Source of the DNA: Stagnimonas sp.
GTDB lineage: Bacteria; Pseudomonadota; Gammaproteobacteria; Nevskiales; Nevskiaceae
Assembly: GCA_030652575.1 (NCBI GenBank)
Contig: JAUSQI010000160.1
Location: forward strand, 1-64,000
DNA: 64,000 nt
Reading direction: 5' to 3'
Under the pieces are notes generated by a model. The model had not been told where the DNA came from and made no database searches. It saw only the letters and a program-made list of their open reading frames with translations. Shown here in pieces: positions 25,731 through 34,149 of this stretch. Each line of letters begins with the position of its first letter. Position 1 is the stretch's first letter. The translations under genes and the position numbers were made by a program.

Positions 25731-25763
25731 AACCCAGGTGTGCTTGAACGGTGCACCAGGGTT
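25731..25763. promoter_or_regulatory. Inverted repeat upstream of the M36 protease gene
   Basis: AACCCAGGTG and CACCAGGGTT are arms with one mismatch around a 13-base loop that includes TGAACGGTGCA. It lies 65-97 bases before the start codon, in the 259-base gap. It may be an operator or leader hairpin. Confidence 0.4.
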
Positions 25764-25827
25764 TATTCGTTTTTGGCTCTCCAATTATCAAGATTTAGTC
25801 ATTATCTATTTGCCTGGTCACGAAAGC

Positions 25828-28758
25828 ATGAAAACAAAAATCTTTACTGTCGCCACCGTGTTTGGTGCCTTTTTGGGCACCAGCGTGATGCCCATCTGGG
25901 CGGCGGAATGCACGCCCGATCCGACCAGCAAGGCGCTGGCGCATTCCACCCTCGCTTCGGCTGCGGGTTACAAAGGGCATGGCGAAGCGGGCGCACTACT
26001 CAACTTCGACCGCTTTCACCAGGATACAAGCAGCAGCTTGCTGCCCGTGCCAACCAGCGGTTTCGAGGGTCGTCAGCAATCAGCATTGTTCGACCGCCGC
26101 ATGGGCGTGCCAACCTTCCTATGGGCTAAGACCGACGTAGCACCCGTGGCGGTTGGCGCGCTCACCGCGCGCGAGCAGCTCATTGCCCGCGCCCGCGCGC
26201 ATCTGAAGAACGAAGCGGCGAGCCTGAAGCTGACCGATGCCCTCATCGACGAAGCATTTGTCAGCGATGCCCAGTACAACGGCAACGGCCCGGCCGTAGT
26301 GCGCTTCAAGCAGCGCGTGGCGGGCAAGGAAGTGTTCGGCCGTTCGCTCAATGTGCTGCTCGACCGCAGCGGTAAGCCGATTGCGGTGTCTGGATATTTC
26401 GCTACCGACTTCGCACCGTCGTCGGTTGCTGGCCTCGGCTTCAACCGCAGTGCGGCGCAGGCGGTGGCTGCTGGCTGGAGAAGCTTGGGCGAAGGTCTCG
26501 GCTTGCTGGATGCCGCGCTGATGCAGGTAGCTGCCACCAAGGCGGGCTACGAGTGGTTCTCGACCCCGGCGATCAACGGTAGTCAGGTGTTCGAGCGCAT
26601 GCCGCGCGCCAAGGCGATTTACTACCCGCGCAATGGCCATCTCGAACCGGCGTATTACGTCGAGCTGTTCTCGCTTGCCAAGGCCAACAAGGCGCTCAGC
26701 GCTTTTGGCTTGGTGGTTTCGGCCAGTGACGGCAGCATCCTCAATCGCCGCAATCTGGTCTCGCACGCCGAGCCCTTCACCTACCGCGTGTTCGCTGATG
26801 GCGCGAGCAACGGGTTCACCCCCTACGACTCGCCACTGGGCAATGGCTTCACGCCTTTCCCTGGCGCCGCACCGAGCGACAAGATCGCCCGCACCACCAC
26901 AGTCACGGCAGACCTCATCAGTCTGCCGAGCTTGACCAATCTAGGCGTTACCGATCCCTGGCTGGCCGACGATGCCACCACCACGGTCGGCAACAACACG
27001 GATGCCTGCATTGATGCGGTCGATTCACCCACCTCGGGCCTCATCTCCAGCCCCATCCTCGACCCGATTCTCAACACCTGTGTCACCGCCATTGGCGACA
27101 TTCGCCCTGAGATCACCTCGGCTCGCACCTTCGACTACGCGCTCGCCCCCGACGAAGACCCCAGCAACGAAAATGCCCGCAGTGCCGCTGCCGTAAGCCT
27201 GTTCTACATCAACAACTGGCTGCATGACTGGTGGTATGTGCACGGCTTCAACGAAGAAGCAGGCAACGCGCAAACCAGCAACTTCGGTCGCGGCGGCGCT
27301 GAGGGCGACCCCATCCTTGCGCAAGGCCAGGATGCCTCCGGCCGCAGCAACGCCAACATGGCGACCCCTGCCGATGGCAGCTCGCCGCGTATGCAGCAAT
27401 ATCTGTTTGATGGCGTCATCAACGGTGCGGTGAAGCAGGTCACGCCGACTGTGGGCGAGCCGCTGCTGTTCTCGGTCGGCACCTTCAGTCCTGCTGATTT
27501 CGATGTGCCTGCTACGCCTGTGGTGCTGGCGAATGATGGTTCCGGCGAGCCGACCGATGGTTGCGGCCCGGTGGTGCCTGACCCCACCGGTCTTGGCTTG
27601 ATCCCGAACATCCCGGCTCCCCCACAGGCATCACTGAGGGGTGCGATTGCAATGGTTGATCGCGGCACCTGTTCGTTCACCACCAAGGCGCGCTTTGCGC
27701 AGCTTTCGGGTGCGGCAGGCTTAATCGTCGTCAACAACACCGATGGCGATCCCATCGCGATGGGCAATGCTGATCTGCCGATCAGCTTGCCGCTGCCGGT
27801 TTCGACCGACGACACCTACACGGTGCCCGCAGTGATGATCCGTCGCGCCGATGCCCAGCCGCTCAAAGACCTCATTGCCGCTGGCACCGAGGTGACCATG
27901 ACGCTGCAACGCACCGCCAGCACCGACCTCGATGGCACGCTCGACAACCAGATCGTCGCACACGAGTTTTTCCACTACGTGCACAACCGCCTGGCCGTGG
28001 TCGGCAGCCAGCAGTCGAGCTCGATGGGCGAGGGCTGGGGTGACATCGACGGCTTCATGCTCTCGACCCGCCCTGAAGATCGCCTGATGCCTGGCAACGA
28101 CAAGTATCAGGGTGCGTACGGTCTCGCGGGCTACGTGGTCAATGGCTTCTACAGCGGCATCCGCCGCGCGCCGTACTCCACCGACATGGCCAAGAACGCC
28201 TTCACGTTCAAGCACATGAGCGATGGCACCGCCACGCCGGATGGCGGCGCAGGGGCCACCAACTCCGAGGTGCACAACGCCGGTGAAATCTGGGCCAACC
28301 AGATGTGGGAGTGCTACGTGGGCCTGCTCAACGACCCGCGCCATTCCTTTGCCGAAGCGCAGACACGCATGAAGGACTACATCATCGGCGGGCTCAAGAT
28401 GACGCCCGATGACGCGACCTTTACCGAAGCCCGCGACGCCGTACTTTCGGTGGTTCTGGCGCGTGATTATCTCGACTATGAGGTCTGCTCCAACGGGTTT
28501 GCCAAGCGCGGCAATGGCTTGAACGCGGTGGCGCCAGATCGCGCCAGCACGGATCTGACCGGTGCGGTGGAAGACTTCACGCCGTTCGTATGCAAAGCCT
28601 CAACACCGACCACACCAACGACGCCCACCACGCCGATCTCACCAGCACCGGTCACGGATGCGGGTGCTGGCCGCTTTGGTGGTGCGCTCAACCTGCTGTT
28701 GCTGTTGCCGCTGCTGGGTATGGGCCTGTTGCGGCGCCGAGCGGTATTGCGTCGCTAG
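25828..28758 (+). CDS. M36 (fungalysin) family metallopeptidase with GlyGly-CTERM tail
   Basis: A 976-residue exported protease. A signal peptide (residues 1-28, ending MPIWAAE) and a propeptide of the FTP type (to about 330) precede the catalytic domain. The zinc site is HEFFH (712-716) with the downstream glutamate in GEGWGD. A PA domain is inserted before it (about 590-700, MVDRGTCSFTTKARFAQLSGAAGLIVVNN). After a Thr/Pro linker the C-terminus is AGRFGGALN, a hydrophobic helix and an Arg-rich end, matching the GlyGly-CTERM signal processed by rhombosortase and linked to type II secretion. The ATG at 25828 opens the signal peptide. A terminator follows. Confidence 0.9.
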   Translation: MKTKIFTVATVFGAFLGTSVMPIWAAECTPDPTSKALAHSTLASAAGYKGHGEAGALLNFDRFHQDTSSSLLPVPTSGFEGRQQSALFDRRMGVPTFLWAKTDVAPVAVGALTAREQLIARARAHLKNEAASLKLTDALIDEAFVSDAQYNGNGPAVVRFKQRVAGKEVFGRSLNVLLDRSGKPIAVSGYFATDFAPSSVAGLGFNRSAAQAVAAGWRSLGEGLGLLDAALMQVAATKAGYEWFSTPAINGSQVFERMPRAKAIYYPRNGHLEPAYYVELFSLAKANKALSAFGLVVSASDGSILNRRNLVSHAEPFTYRVFADGASNGFTPYDSPLGNGFTPFPGAAPSDKIARTTTVTADLISLPSLTNLGVTDPWLADDATTTVGNNTDACIDAVDSPTSGLISSPILDPILNTCVTAIGDIRPEITSARTFDYALAPDEDPSNENARSAAAVSLFYINNWLHDWWYVHGFNEEAGNAQTSNFGRGGAEGDPILAQGQDASGRSNANMATPADGSSPRMQQYLFDGVINGAVKQVTPTVGEPLLFSVGTFSPADFDVPATPVVLANDGSGEPTDGCGPVVPDPTGLGLIPNIPAPPQASLRGAIAMVDRGTCSFTTKARFAQLSGAAGLIVVNNTDGDPIAMGNADLPISLPLPVSTDDTYTVPAVMIRRADAQPLKDLIAAGTEVTMTLQRTASTDLDGTLDNQIVAHEFFHYVHNRLAVVGSQQSSSMGEGWGDIDGFMLSTRPEDRLMPGNDKYQGAYGLAGYVVNGFYSGIRRAPYSTDMAKNAFTFKHMSDGTATPDGGAGATNSEVHNAGEIWANQMWECYVGLLNDPRHSFAEAQTRMKDYIIGGLKMTPDDATFTEARDAVLSVVLARDYLDYEVCSNGFAKRGNGLNAVAPDRASTDLTGAVEDFTPFVCKASTPTTPTTPTTPISPAPVTDAGAGRFGGALNLLLLLPLLGMGLLRRRAVLRR

Positions 28759-28773
28759 TTCTTGCTGCAATTC

Positions 28774-28804
28774 AAAAGCCGCGACTCATCCTCGCGGCTT
28801 TTTT
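28774..28804 (+). terminator. Rho-independent terminator after the M36 protease gene
   Basis: AAAAGCCGCGA and TCGCGGCTTTTTT form an 11-bp stem with a 7-base loop and a T6 tail, 16 bases after the stop. Confidence 0.9.
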
Positions 28805-28870
28805 GTGGCTGCTGGCGTGCGCACATGGCAGGCTTGCATCACATCTTCTCCAAAATCCGGAAGCCCCGCG

Positions 28871-30652
28871 ATGCGCCTGCAAGGCCTTCTCCTGCCTTTA
28901 TTGCTGCTGTCTTTGAATCTCAACGCCATGACCACACCAACCACGGATGCCAGCTTGTTGACCACCGCTGAGCGCTCTGACTTCATCCACACCGGCCGCT
29001 ACGTCGAAGCCGAACGCCTCTGCGCCGCCTATGCTGCCCAATGGCCTGATGCCGTCCGCTGTTTCGACTTTGGGGTAACCCCCGAAGGCCGCACGCTGCG
29101 GGCGCTGATCGTCAGCCGCACGGGTGCGCTGGATGCGAAGGCACTTCACACGCAGAACGTGCCGGTTCTGGCCCTGCAAGGCGGCATCCACCCCGGCGAG
29201 AGCGACGGCAAGGACGCGGGTTTCATGGTGCTGCGCGATCTGCTCGGCAAGCCGGCAAAGGACGATCCGCTCAAGAAGATCGCCATCCTCTTCATCCCCG
29301 TGTTCAACGTCGATGGCCACGAGCGTTTCGGCAAATGGAACCGCCCGAACCAAGTCGGCCCGGCGGAAATGGGCTGGCGCACCAATGCGCAGAACCTCAA
29401 TCTCAACCGCGACTACATGAAGGCGGACGCGCCCGAGATGCAGGCGATGCTGCGGCTGCTGACGGCGTGGGACCCGATCCTCTACGCCGATCTGCACGTC
29501 ACCGACGGCGCGGACTTTCAGCACGACGTCTCCGTGCAGCTCGAACCCATCCAGCAGTCCGCGGTGTCGATGCGTGCCACCGGCATCGCCATCCGCGATG
29601 CGGTGATCGCCGACCTGGCTGCCCAGGGCTCGCTGCCGCTGTCGTTCTATCCCAACCTGATCGAAGAGGACAACCCGGCTTCGGGCTTTGCCGAATCGGC
29701 CTATCTGCCGCGCTTCTCCACCGGCTACTGGGCCCTGCGCAACCGCTATTCGCTGCTGCTCGAAACCCATTCGTGGAAGGACTACAAGACCCGCGTGCGC
29801 GTCACCGTCAACACGCTCGTCTCCTTGGTGCAGCAGACCGCCGCGCACGGCGCGGCCTGGCTCAAGCTCGCCAGGGTGGCCGATGCGGAGGCCATGCAGC
29901 TCGGCGGCAAGCAGGTCGAACTCGACCACGAGGCCGGCCCGCACGTCACCATGATCGACTTCAAGGGCTACGCCTACACGCGCGAGCCTTCGGCGATTTC
30001 TGGTGGCCTCGTGACGCGCTACGACCCCGCCACGCCGCAGGTCTGGCACGTGCCTTATCACGACACGGTCGTGCCGACGCTCAGCGTGCGCGCGCCGAAG
30101 GCCGGCTATGTGGTGGCGGCGGGCTACGCCGCACCCATCGCCGAGCGCCTCGCCGCCCACGGCATCGCCTTCCAGACCCTCGCCGCGCCCAAGTCTGCAC
30201 AGGTGCTGGAAACCTTCCGCGCCACCGAAGCCAAGCTCACGCCCGGCACCTTCGAGGGCCGCAGCATGATGGCCGTGAAGGGTGCCTGGGCAGCCGAGAC
30301 GCGCGCACTGCCCGCCGGCTCGCTGTTCATCCCCATCGCGCAGCCGCAGGCGCGCGTCGTCGCGGCGCTGCTGGAGCCACAGGCGCCCGACAGTTTCCTG
30401 AGCTGGGGCTTTTTCAACGCTGCCTTCGAGCAGAAGGAATATGCCGAGCCCTACGTGGCCGAGCAGATGGCGCGGGAGATGCTTGCGAAGGATGCCGCAC
30501 TCGCCGCCGAGTTCAACGTCAAGTTGAGCAGCGACAAGGCTTTCGCGGCGAGCCCCGCGGCGCGGCTGGAGTTCTTCTATCGCCGCCATCCCTCCTGGGA
30601 CGAGCAGTACTTCCTGGTGCCGGTGTATCGACTGGATGTCTTCACACCCTGA
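28871..30652 (+). CDS. Exported M14 family zinc carboxypeptidase
   Basis: A 593-residue peptidase with a signal peptide (MRLQGLLLPLLLLSLNLNA). The M14 zinc site is HPGES (107-111), with the third ligand in the LYADLHVTDG segment; substrate-binding NLNRDY and the general-base glutamate in LLLETHSW (about 298) are in place. The remaining 290 residues are a family-typical extension without recognised motifs. It removes C-terminal residues from peptides, probably in the periplasm or outside the cell. A GGAAG ribosome site lies 8 bases before the ATG at 28871. It begins after the M36 terminator, so it has its own promoter in a short gap. Confidence 0.9.
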   Translation: MRLQGLLLPLLLLSLNLNAMTTPTTDASLLTTAERSDFIHTGRYVEAERLCAAYAAQWPDAVRCFDFGVTPEGRTLRALIVSRTGALDAKALHTQNVPVLALQGGIHPGESDGKDAGFMVLRDLLGKPAKDDPLKKIAILFIPVFNVDGHERFGKWNRPNQVGPAEMGWRTNAQNLNLNRDYMKADAPEMQAMLRLLTAWDPILYADLHVTDGADFQHDVSVQLEPIQQSAVSMRATGIAIRDAVIADLAAQGSLPLSFYPNLIEEDNPASGFAESAYLPRFSTGYWALRNRYSLLLETHSWKDYKTRVRVTVNTLVSLVQQTAAHGAAWLKLARVADAEAMQLGGKQVELDHEAGPHVTMIDFKGYAYTREPSAISGGLVTRYDPATPQVWHVPYHDTVVPTLSVRAPKAGYVVAAGYAAPIAERLAAHGIAFQTLAAPKSAQVLETFRATEAKLTPGTFEGRSMMAVKGAWAAETRALPAGSLFIPIAQPQARVVAALLEPQAPDSFLSWGFFNAAFEQKEYAEPYVAEQMAREMLAKDAALAAEFNVKLSSDKAFAASPAARLEFFYRRHPSWDEQYFLVPVYRLDVFTP

Positions 30653-30657
30653 GTGGC

Positions 30658-30687
30658 AAGGGCGCGCTGCTAAACTGCGCGCCCTTT
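30658..30687 (+). terminator. Probable terminator between the M14 gene and gltX
   Basis: AAGGGCGCGC and GCGCGCCCTTT pair over 10 bases with a 9-base loop, 6 bases after the carboxypeptidase stop. The T tail is only three bases, so termination may be partial. Confidence 0.65.
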
Positions 30688-30703
30688 CGGTCTGTAGCCG
30701 CCC

Positions 30704-32131
30704 ATGTCCGTCGTCACCCGCTTCGCCCCATCGCCCACCGGCTTCCTGCACATCGGCGGCGCGCGCACGGCGCTGTTTTCGTATCTGTATGCCAAGCGCT
30801 TCGGCGGCAAGTTCTTGCTGCGCATCGAAGACACCGACCGCGAGCGCAGCACGCAGGCGGCAGTGGATGCGATTTTCGAGGGCATGCAGTGGCTGGGCCT
30901 GACCAGTGACTTCGGCGAGATCTACCAGACCCAGCGCTTCGACCGCTACGCGGAAGTGATCGCGCAGATGCTTGAAGCCGGCACCGCCTACCACTGCTAT
31001 GCCAGCCGCGAAGAGCTGGACGCGATGCGCGCCGAACAGCAGGCCCGCAAGGAGAAACCCCGCTACGACGGCCGCTGGCGCCCCGAGCCGGGCAAGGTGC
31101 TGCCGCCCATCCCCGAGGGTGTGAAGCCAGTGGTGCGCTTCAAGAATCCGCAGGAAGGCGAGGTGGTGTTGAACGACCTCATCAAGGGCAAGATCGTTTT
31201 CAGCTCCGATGAGTTGGACGACCTCATCATCGCCCGCGGCGACGGCGTGCCCACCTACAACTTCTGCGTCGTCGTCGACGACATGGACATGGGCATCACC
31301 CACGTCATCCGTGGTGATGACCATGTGAACAACACCCCGCGCCAGATCAACATGATCAAGGCGCTGGGCGCGACGCCGCCGCAGTACGCGCATGTGTCGA
31401 TGATTCTCGGCAGCGACGGTGCGAAGCTCAGCAAGCGCCACGGCGCGCTGGGCGTCATGGAATACCGCGCGATGGGCTTCACGCCCGATGCGATCCTCAA
31501 CTACCTCGTGCGCCTGGGCTGGAGTCACGGCGACCAGGAGTTGTTCACGCGCGAGGAGATGATTGCCAAGTTCGACTTCGAGCACGTCTCGGCCTCGCCC
31601 GCGCGCTTCGACATGGAGAAGGCGTACTGGGTGAGTCACCAGTATTTGAAGTCGGCTGATGTCGCGGTGATCGCGCCCGAGTTCGACTGGCACCTGCGCC
31701 AGCAGGGCGTGGACCCCACCAACGGGCCGAAGCTCGAAGACGTGATCGCGCAGCAGCGCGAGCGTTGCCGCACGCTGCTGGAAATGGCGGAGAAGTCGAA
31801 GTTCTTCTACGCCGACATCACGGGCTACAACGAGAAGGATGCGGCCAAGCATCTGGGTGCCAAAGCTGTGCCAGTGCTGGCTGGTTTGATCGAGGGTCTG
31901 ACCGCGTTGAGCGACTGGCAGGCCGAGGCCATTCACGGTGTCGTGCACGCCACCGCCGAAAAGCTGGGCCTGAAGCTGGGCGATGTCGCGCAGCCGATCC
32001 GCGTCGCGGTGTCGGGCGCGGCGGTCTCGCCGCCCATCGATCAAACCTTGATGTTGCTGGGCCGTACGGCCACTTTGGCGCGGCTTGCCGCCGCCGCTGC
32101 CTTTGCTGCCAAAGCCGCGCCCGCCGCCTGA
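30704..32131 (+). CDS. gltX: Glutamyl-tRNA synthetase
   Basis: A 475-residue class I synthetase that charges tRNA-Glu. The HIGH-type motif is FLHIGGARTALFSYLYA (residues about 14-30), the KMSKS-type loop is KLSKRHG, and the RIEDTDRERS segment is universal in GluRS. Full length with an anticodon-binding helical C-terminus that ends in an Ala-rich stretch. The ATG at 30704 follows a GC-rich hairpin by 16 bases and gives the conserved MSVVTRFAPSPTGFLH start. It is followed at 42 bases by thrS, so the two synthetases may share a transcript. Confidence 0.97.
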   Translation: MSVVTRFAPSPTGFLHIGGARTALFSYLYAKRFGGKFLLRIEDTDRERSTQAAVDAIFEGMQWLGLTSDFGEIYQTQRFDRYAEVIAQMLEAGTAYHCYASREELDAMRAEQQARKEKPRYDGRWRPEPGKVLPPIPEGVKPVVRFKNPQEGEVVLNDLIKGKIVFSSDELDDLIIARGDGVPTYNFCVVVDDMDMGITHVIRGDDHVNNTPRQINMIKALGATPPQYAHVSMILGSDGAKLSKRHGALGVMEYRAMGFTPDAILNYLVRLGWSHGDQELFTREEMIAKFDFEHVSASPARFDMEKAYWVSHQYLKSADVAVIAPEFDWHLRQQGVDPTNGPKLEDVIAQQRERCRTLLEMAEKSKFFYADITGYNEKDAAKHLGAKAVPVLAGLIEGLTALSDWQAEAIHGVVHATAEKLGLKLGDVAQPIRVAVSGAAVSPPIDQTLMLLGRTATLARLAAAAAFAAKAAPAA

Positions 32132-32173
32132 GCCGGGCGCTCAACGCAACACACCGAATACCAGAGGTTCACC

Positions 32174-34096
32174 ATGTCGATTCAAATCACCTTCCCCGAT
32201 GGCGCCGTCAAACCGTTTGACGCCGGCATCACCGCACTCGCGATTGCGCAGGGCATCTCGCCCGGCCTCGCCAAGAAAACCGTTGTCGCCAAGGTCAACG
32301 GCCAGCTGTGGGATCTGACGCGGCCGATCACCGCCGACAGCAAGCTCGAACTCATCACCCGCGACAAGCCGGAAGCACTGGAAGTGATCCGCCACGACGG
32401 CGCGCATGTGATGGCGCAGGCGGTGCAGGAGCTGTTCCCCGGCACCCAGATCACCTTCGGGCCTTCGACCGATTCCGGTTTCTATTACGACTTCGCCCGC
32501 GCGGAATCCTTCACCGATGCCGATCTCGAAAAAATCGAGCAGCGCATGCGCCACATCGTGAAGCAGGACCTGCCGATCACGCGCGAGATCTGGCCGCATG
32601 ACAAGGCCATCGCGCACTTCGAGAAAGCGGGTGAAAAGTTCAAGGCCGAGTGGATTCGTGAAGGCATTGCAGCCGATGCCGAGATCAGCATCTACAAGCA
32701 GGGCGAGCAATGGCTGGACATGTGCATGGGTCCGCATCTGCCTTCCACCGGCAAGCTCGGCACCGCCTTCAAGCTGACGAAAGTCAGCGGCGCTTACTGG
32801 CGCGGTGACAAGAACAATGCCCAGCTACAGCGCATCTACGGCATCTGCTTCGCCAATGACGAAGACCTGAAGAACTACATCAAGCAGCAGGAAGAAGCCG
32901 AGAAGCGCGACCACCGCAAGCTCGGCCGTGCGCTCGATCTGTTCCACTTCCAGGAAGACGCACCCGGTTCGGTGTTCTGGCACCCCAAGGGCTGGGCGGT
33001 GTTCCAGTCGCTCATCGCCTATGTGCGAAAGAATCTGATCCAGAACGGCTATCAGGAGGTCAACACGCCGGACATGATGGACCGCAGCCTGTGGGAGAAG
33101 AGCGGCCACTGGGAAAACTACGGTGTGAACATGTTCACCACCGCGCGCGACGAAGAGCGCGTGCTGGCCTTCAAACCCATGAACTGCCCCGGCCATGTGC
33201 AGGTGTTCAATCAGGGCCTGCGCTCGTACCGCGAGCTGCCGCTGCGCATCTCCGAGTTCGGCAAGGTGCATCGCTTCGAGCCCTCCGGTGCGCTGCATGG
33301 CCTGCTGCGCGTGCGCAGCTTCACGCAGGACGACGGCCACATCTTCTGCACGCCCGAGCAACTGTTGGAAGAGGCGGTGGTGTTCTGCCGCATGACGCTC
33401 GCGGTCTACAAGGACTTCGGCTTCGACGACGTGCGCATCAAGCTCTCCACGCGCCCCGAGAAGCGCATCGGCGACGATGCGCTGTGGGACAAGGCCGAGA
33501 AAGCGCTGGCCGATTCGCTCGATTCGCTTGGCATCCCCTTCACGATCTTCGAGGGCGAGGGCGCGTTCTACGGGCCGAAGCTGGAGTTCGTGTTGCGCGA
33601 TGCGATTGGCCGCGACTGGCAGTGCGGCACGCTGCAGGCCGACTTCAACCTGCCGGGCCGTCTCGGTGCGGAGTACGTCGGTGACGACGGCGCCAAGCAC
33701 GTCCCCGTGATGCTGCACCGCGCGATGCTGGGCTCGCTCGAACGCTTCACCGGCATCCTGATCGAGAACTTCGCCGGCACGCTGCCGTACTGGCTCTCGC
33801 CGGTGCAGGTGATGGTCGCACCCATTGTCAGCGATGCCGATGGCTATGCCATCGAGGTGCGTGACGCCCTGCGTAAAGCCGGCATCCGCGCCGAGGCCGA
33901 CACCAGCAACGAGAAGATCACCTACAAGATCCGCGAGCACAGCTTGCAGAAGATTCCGGTGATTGCGGTGGTGGGGCGCAAGGAGGCGGAAGAAAAGACC
34001 GTCACCCTGCGTCGTCTGGGCAGCGAGCGACAGGAGATGCTGACCCTCGCAGACGCCGCGCAAACGCTGGCAGCCCAAGGCATGATCGGCGGGTAA
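32174..34096 (+). CDS. thrS: Threonyl-tRNA synthetase
   Basis: A 640-residue class II synthetase that charges tRNA-Thr and edits Ser-tRNA-Thr. Domains in order: TGS (1-61), editing domain with RHDGAHVMAQAVQELFP, catalytic core with zinc ligands in NCPGHVQVF, DDGHIFC and the late MLHRAMLGSLERF, then the anticodon-binding domain from about 540. GAGGTTCACC precedes the ATG. In most gammaproteobacteria infC, rpmI and rplT follow; here an S9 peptidase gene follows after 53 bases. That gap contains a 7-bp hairpin around 34108-34126 without a T run on this strand. Confidence 0.97.
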   Translation: MSIQITFPDGAVKPFDAGITALAIAQGISPGLAKKTVVAKVNGQLWDLTRPITADSKLELITRDKPEALEVIRHDGAHVMAQAVQELFPGTQITFGPSTDSGFYYDFARAESFTDADLEKIEQRMRHIVKQDLPITREIWPHDKAIAHFEKAGEKFKAEWIREGIAADAEISIYKQGEQWLDMCMGPHLPSTGKLGTAFKLTKVSGAYWRGDKNNAQLQRIYGICFANDEDLKNYIKQQEEAEKRDHRKLGRALDLFHFQEDAPGSVFWHPKGWAVFQSLIAYVRKNLIQNGYQEVNTPDMMDRSLWEKSGHWENYGVNMFTTARDEERVLAFKPMNCPGHVQVFNQGLRSYRELPLRISEFGKVHRFEPSGALHGLLRVRSFTQDDGHIFCTPEQLLEEAVVFCRMTLAVYKDFGFDDVRIKLSTRPEKRIGDDALWDKAEKALADSLDSLGIPFTIFEGEGAFYGPKLEFVLRDAIGRDWQCGTLQADFNLPGRLGAEYVGDDGAKHVPVMLHRAMLGSLERFTGILIENFAGTLPYWLSPVQVMVAPIVSDADGYAIEVRDALRKAGIRAEADTSNEKITYKIREHSLQKIPVIAVVGRKEAEEKTVTLRRLGSERQEMLTLADAAQTLAAQGMIGG

Positions 34097-34149
34097 AAAA
34101 GCCAAGTCGCGCACTCGGCGTGCGCGGCCACTTTCAAGGGAGTTTTGCC

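Noticed and set aside
28898-32044. 1048-residue minus-strand frame opposite the M14 peptidase and gltX
   Set aside because: Shadow of two well-supported genes; composition is typical of antisense translation and no motif was found.
34108-34126. Terminator between thrS and the S9 peptidase gene
   Set aside because: A 7-bp stem exists but no T run follows on the plus strand; evidence too weak to call a terminator.
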